From Marsupella aquatica (lineage: Eukaryota; Marchantiophyta): a stretch of DNA of 64,000 nucleotides. Below the pieces are notes generated by a model that made no database searches, was not told where the DNA came from, and saw only the letters and a list, made by a program, of their open reading frames with translations. Both the position numbers and the translations under genes were made by a program. Position 1 is the first letter of the stretch. Every line of letters begins with the position of its first letter. Positions 59,550-64,000 of the stretch are shown piece by piece. The stretch spans positions 9,610,001-9,674,000 of the forward strand of contig OZ316897.1 in assembly GCA_973895155.1 (NCBI GenBank), in the 5' to 3' direction.

Positions 59550-59865
59550 GCAGTATACCAGCCAGAGAGAGTGTTACTGGATACTGGTGCTCAGCCCTTG
59601 ATGTTGGGGAAGTCTGCCATACGTGGATTGGGATTGCGTCCAGAGGATTTGGAGGATTGTCCCTTTCCCATTCAGACTTCATTGGGGGGACCTACACCTA
59701 CACAGCATATCATCAGGAGACCACTTGATTTGAGGATTCAGGAAGGTCATACCACAGATAGCTCCCAGATACAGGCGCGAGCTATTCTGACTAAGGCAGA
59801 GTCATATGATGTGTTGGTGGGATGTACAGTGCTCTACCCCATGGGATTTATTCTTGATTTTTGGG
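59550..59865 (+). CDS. Gypsy aspartic protease domain
   Basis: Part of the long open frame 58107-60431. VYQPERVLLDTGAQPLMLGK holds the catalytic Asp (codon at 59580) in the D-T-G-A motif. It is followed by SAIRGLGLRPEDLEDCPF, a flap-like GGPTPTQHIIRRPLDLRI, and YDVLVGCTVLYPMGFILDFW with the second-half hydrophobic and Gly pattern of retropepsins. It would release the proteins of the gag-pol product. There is no stop within this domain. Between gag and protease lies a spacer of about 240 codons with no recognised domain (58830-59550). Confidence 0.85.
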
Positions 59866-60254
59866 AGGAATCAGTGTCATATAGACCTGATTGGCAGTCA
59901 GGAGATGCTCAATTGAGCAAATTGCCAGTGAGATTTAGTGGACCTGTGGGAGGCTCTAAATCCACACCATTGTCTTTGGCAGCATTCAGTGGTGTAATTG
60001 CTGGACCTGATGATTTGATTGAGGGTAATGCGCATGCAGCCGATGTTTCACCATTGGAGGAGTCTCATGAGGAGCACATCATGCGAGGGTTACCTATTGG
60101 CAGTGTTGTGCCACCAGTGTGGGGCACTACACAAGCCTTGCCACAGGCAACAGCACGATTGGTACATGATGCATGGCGTCATGCTTTTACACCACAGTCA
60201 GGAGTAGAGCAGTCTCTTGCAGATGGACCATTGGATACCACTCCTATTGCTTGG

Positions 60255-61260
60255 CAATATCCACCGGAGGGTATTTGTTTGTTGGATCTTTTTGGTGGGA
60301 TTAGCACTGGATTGGCTGCTGTTCTTCAGGCAGGAATTCCTGTGCGTCGTTATTTGTATGTGGAGACAGATGAGACAGCACGGAGGGTCTCATTGCGACA
60401 TGTGGCTATGTTGGTGGATAGATATCCATAGTTGCTACCAGTGGATGTTGTTCGTGGTTATCAGCATGCACTACCTGCTGATATTTCATTGCTGGGGGCG
60501 GATCATCTGTATCGTGTTGGCCCCATTGATTTGGTGATTGCTGGTTGGCCATGTCAGGGCCAATCTAGAGCTGGCGTTGGGCATGGACTTCATGATCCAC
60601 GCTCTGCATTGTTTTGGGAGATGTTACGGGTGCTACGTCATCTCTAGCTACATCAGACACAGTCTCCAGCATACATTTTGGAGAATATGCCATTGTTAGG
60701 TGATGATCGTAGTCGGATTGTTGCTAGTGTTCACCAGGTGAGGTCATGGATTGCACCTGCTATGTTATTGGATGCTGCACGTGTGGGTTCTCGTGCACAT
60801 CGTCCACGCTTGTGGTGGACTAATTTGATCCCATGTGAGGTGCTGAAGCGTGCATTTGACAGCATTCCACGCTCACCAGCCTTAGTGGTGGATAATATTT
60901 TGGATCCAGGGCGTCGTGCACAGGGTGTGACCCAACCTGATAGACCTCCATTGGCAATGGTCAATTCAGTTGGGTGCCCACGTTGTGCATTACCCACTCT
61001 TGTCAGCCACTCTACTTCATATGCATTCAGAGCAGGTGGCCCTGGACTTGTATGGGACACAGCTCTCCAGCAGTTAGTGGAGCCTACAGCTGATGAGAGA
61101 GAGCAAGCTATGAGATTTTTGACTGGCACCACTGCAGTTGCCTCTGTGTCAGAGGGTTTGCGGCGCCAGGTTCTTGGTCAAGCAATGGATTTGAATTGTT
61201 TGACTTGGATTATTAGCTTAGGAGTAGCTGAACAGTTGTGGATGCGCTTTGCTGGAATTA
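60255..61260 (+). pseudogene. C5 cytosine DNA methyltransferase domain, DNMT3-like order, within the retroelement
   Basis: Transfers a methyl group from S-adenosylmethionine to C5 of cytosine. Motif I: LLDLFGGISTGLAAVLQAGI (AdoMet binding), then VRRYLYVETDETARRVSLRH, where an acidic residue after a strand is the expected motif II. Motif IV: IDLVIAGWPCQGQSRAG, with catalytic Cys codon at 60552-60554. Motif VI: AYILENMPLLG, with the Glu codon at 60681. Motif VIII: AHRPRLWWTNLIP, close to the AHRARYFWGNLPG type of DNMT3. Motifs IX-X: EREQAMRFLTGTTAV and RRQVLGQAMDLNCLTWIIS. The order is not permuted, unlike plant DRM enzymes, and no bacterial-type TRD is obvious. It lies directly after the protease and its linker in the same frame and before RT. 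Two TAG codons (60429 and 60645) interrupt this copy, each one C-to-T step from CAG. Everything else needed for catalysis is present. The enzyme class is certain; the subfamily is by resemblance. Confidence 0.95.
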
Positions 61261-61332
61261 CTGATTGTCCCTTGGTGAGCTTGCGGTCCACTGAGACAGT
61301 ATTGACCACAGCTGGGGGCGAGCAGACAGTCC

Positions 61333-62480
61333 ATGGACCTATGGCAGGATTGGCCAAGGCTGGACAAATTGTTGAGTAGGAAGGGACTGCTCAATCTACT
61401 GCTAAATAGCAATCATCGGCTATCTCTTCTACCCTACAAAGAGATTAGGGATTTGGTGGAGAGTTGGGAACCACAGCTTGGCCCTAAGTTAACAGGGGAG
61501 GAGAGACGTCGCATGCATCGATTCCTGAAGAGTTATTGGAATTGTTTTGCATTCAGCATGAAGGATTTGGGGACATTGAAGGGCCCTGGTATTCAGATTG
61601 AATTGGCTAGTGATGCGCCAATCTTTCGTAGACCATACCGTTATAGTGACATGGAGAGAGCTCTGATTCAAAGCAGAACTCAAGATTTGTTGGAGGCTGG
61701 ATTGGTGGAGATTTCATATGGGGAGTATGCATCTGCCACAGTGATGCCAGCCAAGAAGGATGTGCATGGCAATTACACAGATAGGCGCATGTGTGGTGAT
61801 TACAGACCTATTAATCGCCAGACAAAATCTGATCGATATGCCATGCCCACACCTGAGGAGATCTTTGATGCTGTGGGGCATGCAAAGGTTTTCAGTTCAT
61901 TGGATCTGAGGGCAGGATACCATTAGCTTCCAATTAGGCATGCTGACAGGTCCAAGACAACATTCTGGGGGATTGATTCTTATGGCAAAGATCGTTTATA
62001 TCAATGGTTATTCTTACCATTTGGGTTGAAGAATGCACCAGCTGAGTTCCAGAGAGTCATGGATCGAATCCTTGCAGGTTTGGATTTTGTCAGATGTTAT
62101 ATTGATGATATTTTGGTCTATTCTTCTACTGTGGAAGAACATCAGCAGCACTTGCAGATTGTGTTGGAGAGATTGAGAGCACATGGGTTGAAGCTCCATC
62201 CTGGCAAGTGTAAGTTCTTCCAAGACCAGATTGAGTATTTGGGCCACACTATATACCCAGGGGGATTGGGTGTACAGCAGACTAAAGTGGAGGCCATTAC
62301 ACAGATTCCTCATCCTACTGATGTGAGCAGAGTTCGTGCATTCTTGGGATTGGCGAGCTACTATAGGAGGTATGTTAAAGGATTTAGCCAGCTTGCTAAA
62401 CCTTTAACCATACTCACTAAGTTGGATCAGGAATGGACTTGGGGTGATGACCAAGAGCATGCCTTTCAGGAGTTGAAGCA
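61333..62480 (+). pseudogene. Gypsy reverse transcriptase
   Basis: Frame +1 relative to the methyltransferase. The N-terminal part holds RRMHRFLKSYWNCFAFSMKD, PIFRRPYRYSDMERALIQ, ASATVMPAKKDVHGNYTDRR and MCGDYRPINRQTKSDRYAMP. Palm motifs: FSSLDLRAGYH (first Asp), then TFWGIDSYGKDRLYQWLFLP, FGLKNAPAEFQRVMDRIL, and the catalytic Y-I-D-D box in CYIDDILVYS (Asp codons at 62104 and 62107). The thumb and connection include GLKLHPGKCKFFQDQIEYLG and FLGLASYYRRYVKGF. A TAG at 61924 replaces the Gln that normally follows AGYH. Otherwise the domain is complete. Confidence 0.92.
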
Positions 62481-62489
62481 AAGGTTGGC

Positions 62490-62900
62490 ATCATCCCCTA
62501 TTTTGAGAAGATCCATTTCAGGCAGACCATTTCAGCTACACACTGATTGGAGTGGAGTAGGACTTGGAGCAGTGCTGACTCAAAAGGATGATGAGGGGAA
62601 TGAGTTTGTTGTGGCTTATGCCAATAGATCAAACAATTCAGCAGAGGCTAAGTATAGCTCTTATGAGGGAGAGTGTTTGGCAGCAGTGTGGGCTGTTGCA
62701 CACTTTCGTTGCTACTTGTTTGGTAACCCCTTCACCTTGATCACTGATCATCAGCCTCTTAAGTGGTTAATGGAGTCTGACAAGCTTACAGGGAAGCTTG
62801 CACGATGGGCATTGTTGTTACAGGAGTATGATTTCCAGGTGGTGCATAGGCCTGGAAAAGTGAACTTGGATGCAGATGGATTAAGCCGCAATCCATATAC
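62490..62900 (+). CDS. Gypsy RNase H domain
   Basis: In frame with RT (62026-63273). PFQLHTDWSGVGLGAVLTQK carries the first Asp; YANRSNNSAEAKYSSYEGEC holds the catalytic Glu; AAVWAVAHFRCYLFGNPFTL and ITDHQPLKWLMESDKLTG give the next Asp. It ends with the tether VHRPGKVNLDADGLSR, typical of Ty3/gypsy. It degrades the RNA strand during reverse transcription. No stop in this segment. Confidence 0.92.
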
Positions 62901-63273
62901 CAGTCAGCAAGATGAGACTGGAGCTAGATGGCATGATGAGTCAGATAAGGAGATGGTGCCAGGATGGCATGCATCTGCCTTTCTTTGTTGGGTGCCAGCA
63001 TACAGTGGATCTATGGACTCTACCTCATTGGATGGAGTGGATGATGAGTCTTCAGATGTGGATGTTGGTGAGGTAACTTCTGGACAACAAGATATTCACA
63101 ATGATGTGAGAGTGTTGGAATATCTGCGCAGTGGTTCTATTGTTGGCAGTGTTGATGCCAAGGAACGTGACAGGGTTCTACAGAGAGCCAAGAGATTTCG
63201 ATGGGAGGGAAACCATCTTTTGAGAGTACTGCATGATGGTAGGATGTTGGTGGTACCAAAACCATCACAATGA

Positions 63274-64000
63274 GTACATTTGGTGCGACATGCGCACGAG
63301 GAGTTGGGTCACTTTGGTGTGAAGCGCACTTACAGCTTGCTGCAGACACAGTATTGGTGGCGTGGTATGCACACTCATGTCCAACAGTTGATAGCTAAGT
63401 GTGTGGTATGTGATAGAGTGAGAGCATCATTTAATGCTCCCACTCCCCAGTTGCACCCATTGCCGATCATGGGTTTGGGATATCGTTGGAGTTTGGATTT
63501 TGCTGGTCCATTACCTCTTACCCAACGTCATAATCGGTATGTTTTGGTCATGGTGGAGCACTTCTCCAAGTGGATTGAGCTAGTGGCGTTGCCAGATAAA
63601 GCCAGTGGAGGAGTTGCTGCTACATTTTTGGATCGTGTACTCAGTCATTTTGGAGCACCAGCTGAGGTGTTGACTGATCAAGGAAGTGAGTTCCATGGAG
63701 AGTTTGAGAGTTTGTGTGAACAAGCTCTGATTGATCATCGTACTACCTCTCGTGATCATCCTGAGGCAGATGGATTAGCTGAGAGAGTTGTGCAAACTGT
63801 GAAGAGAGGATTGCGTAAGTATGGCTTGCAGGTTGGTCATCTGGGAGATTGGGATCTCCAGCTACCTTGGTTAGCTATGGGCTACCGTTTCAGTCGGCAA
63901 GCATCACTTGCATCCTTCTCACCTTACTTTTTGCTCTATGGTAGAGAGCCAGATTTGCCAGCAGCTATTCGTTGTGATGCTGCATCAGTTGTGAACTTGG
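63274..64000 (+). pseudogene. Gypsy integrase, cut by the window end
   Basis: Follows a TGA at 63271. The zinc-binding HHCC region reads LVRHAHEELGHFGVKRTY with KCVVCDR further on. The catalytic core has the first Asp in WSLDFAGPLPL (codon 63496), the second in VLTDQGSEFHGEF (63676) and the Glu in ADGLAERVVQTVKRG (63781). It continues with LPWLAMGYRFSRQA and SPYFLLYGREPDLP to the last base, still open. The C-terminal domain and 3' LTR are outside. It inserts the cDNA into the genome. Confidence 0.92.

Larger units (their letters stand above)
57432..64000 (+). mobile_element. Ty3/gypsy LTR retrotransposon carrying a DNA methyltransferase, open at the window end
   Basis: Order on the plus strand: gag with zinc knuckles (57432-58800), aspartic protease (about 59550-59860), C5 cytosine DNA methyltransferase (about 60255-61260), reverse transcriptase (about 61420-62470), RNase H (about 62500-62850), integrase (63274 to the end). 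RT, RNase H, then IN is the Ty3/gypsy order. Gag, protease and methyltransferase share one frame; RT to integrase share a frame shifted by +1. Stops interrupt the frames at 57657, 58092, 60429, 60645, 61377, 61407, 61924 and 63271, and a frame change lies between 61333 and about 61450. This copy is therefore inactive. The 3' end, the 3' LTR and any chromodomain are beyond the window. Confidence 0.95.

Noticed and set aside
57657-63273. Programmed stop-codon readthrough in the retroelement
   Set aside because: Eight stops at unrelated sites, including inside RT after AGYH and inside the methyltransferase, are better explained by C-to-T decay; readthrough elements use one site between gag and pol.

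Overview
The window looks like nuclear DNA of a land plant, most likely a seed-free lineage such as a bryophyte; the exact taxon is not identified. Evidence: split genes with short GT-AG introns, a plant-type enolase, a chloroplast LHCB7 antenna protein, an 18-exon oxidosqualene cyclase, an LHT-type amino acid transporter, CACTA and Ty3/gypsy transposons, and decayed LINE-like reverse transcriptase.

Layout. 1.77-3.41 kb (+): intronless SAM-domain protein. 4.98-6.61 kb (-): TRAPPC3/BET3, five exons. 6.96-7.39 kb (-): tentative small membrane protein. 7.4-11.4 kb: repeats and a reverse-transcriptase relic. 11.67-13.01 kb (+): intronless enolase. 13-16.3 kb: repeats. 16.29-18.96 kb (+): ESCRT-II VPS22/SNF8, seven exons. 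20.22-22.65 kb (-): LHCB7, six exons. 25.89-32.78 kb (-): oxidosqualene cyclase, 18 exons. 32.8-34.5 kb: tandem arrays and a repeat element. 38.6-42.1 kb (+): LHT transporter, eight exons. 43.58 to about 49.6 kb (-): CACTA transposon relic. 49.6-53.4 kb: repeats. 53.45-53.93 kb (-): small BRCT-like ORF. 57.4-64.0 kb (+): Ty3/gypsy retrotransposon, open at the window end. The host genes do housekeeping work (secretion, endosomal sorting, glycolysis, light harvesting, sterol or triterpene synthesis, amino acid uptake) and form no cluster.

The outstanding item is the Ty3/gypsy element. Its order is gag, aspartic protease, a full-length C5 cytosine DNA methyltransferase domain, reverse transcriptase, RNase H, integrase. 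The methyltransferase lies between protease and reverse transcriptase, in frame with gag-protease, and carries motifs I, IV (Pro-Cys-Gln), VI, VIII and X in DNMT3-like, unpermuted order. All eight point stops recorded in this copy can be explained as single C-to-T changes in CHG or CG contexts (CAG to TAG, CGA to TGA), the mark expected of deaminated 5-methylcytosine. This copy is therefore a relic of an element that carried its own DNA methyltransferase.

A second point of interest is the cyclase. It is intact, but it has Val where Arabidopsis CAS1 has Ile481 and DCSSE in place of the near-invariant DCTAE, so its product may not be pure cycloartenol. Exon junctions were worked out by eye from splice signals, frame and family alignment from memory; no search was run.
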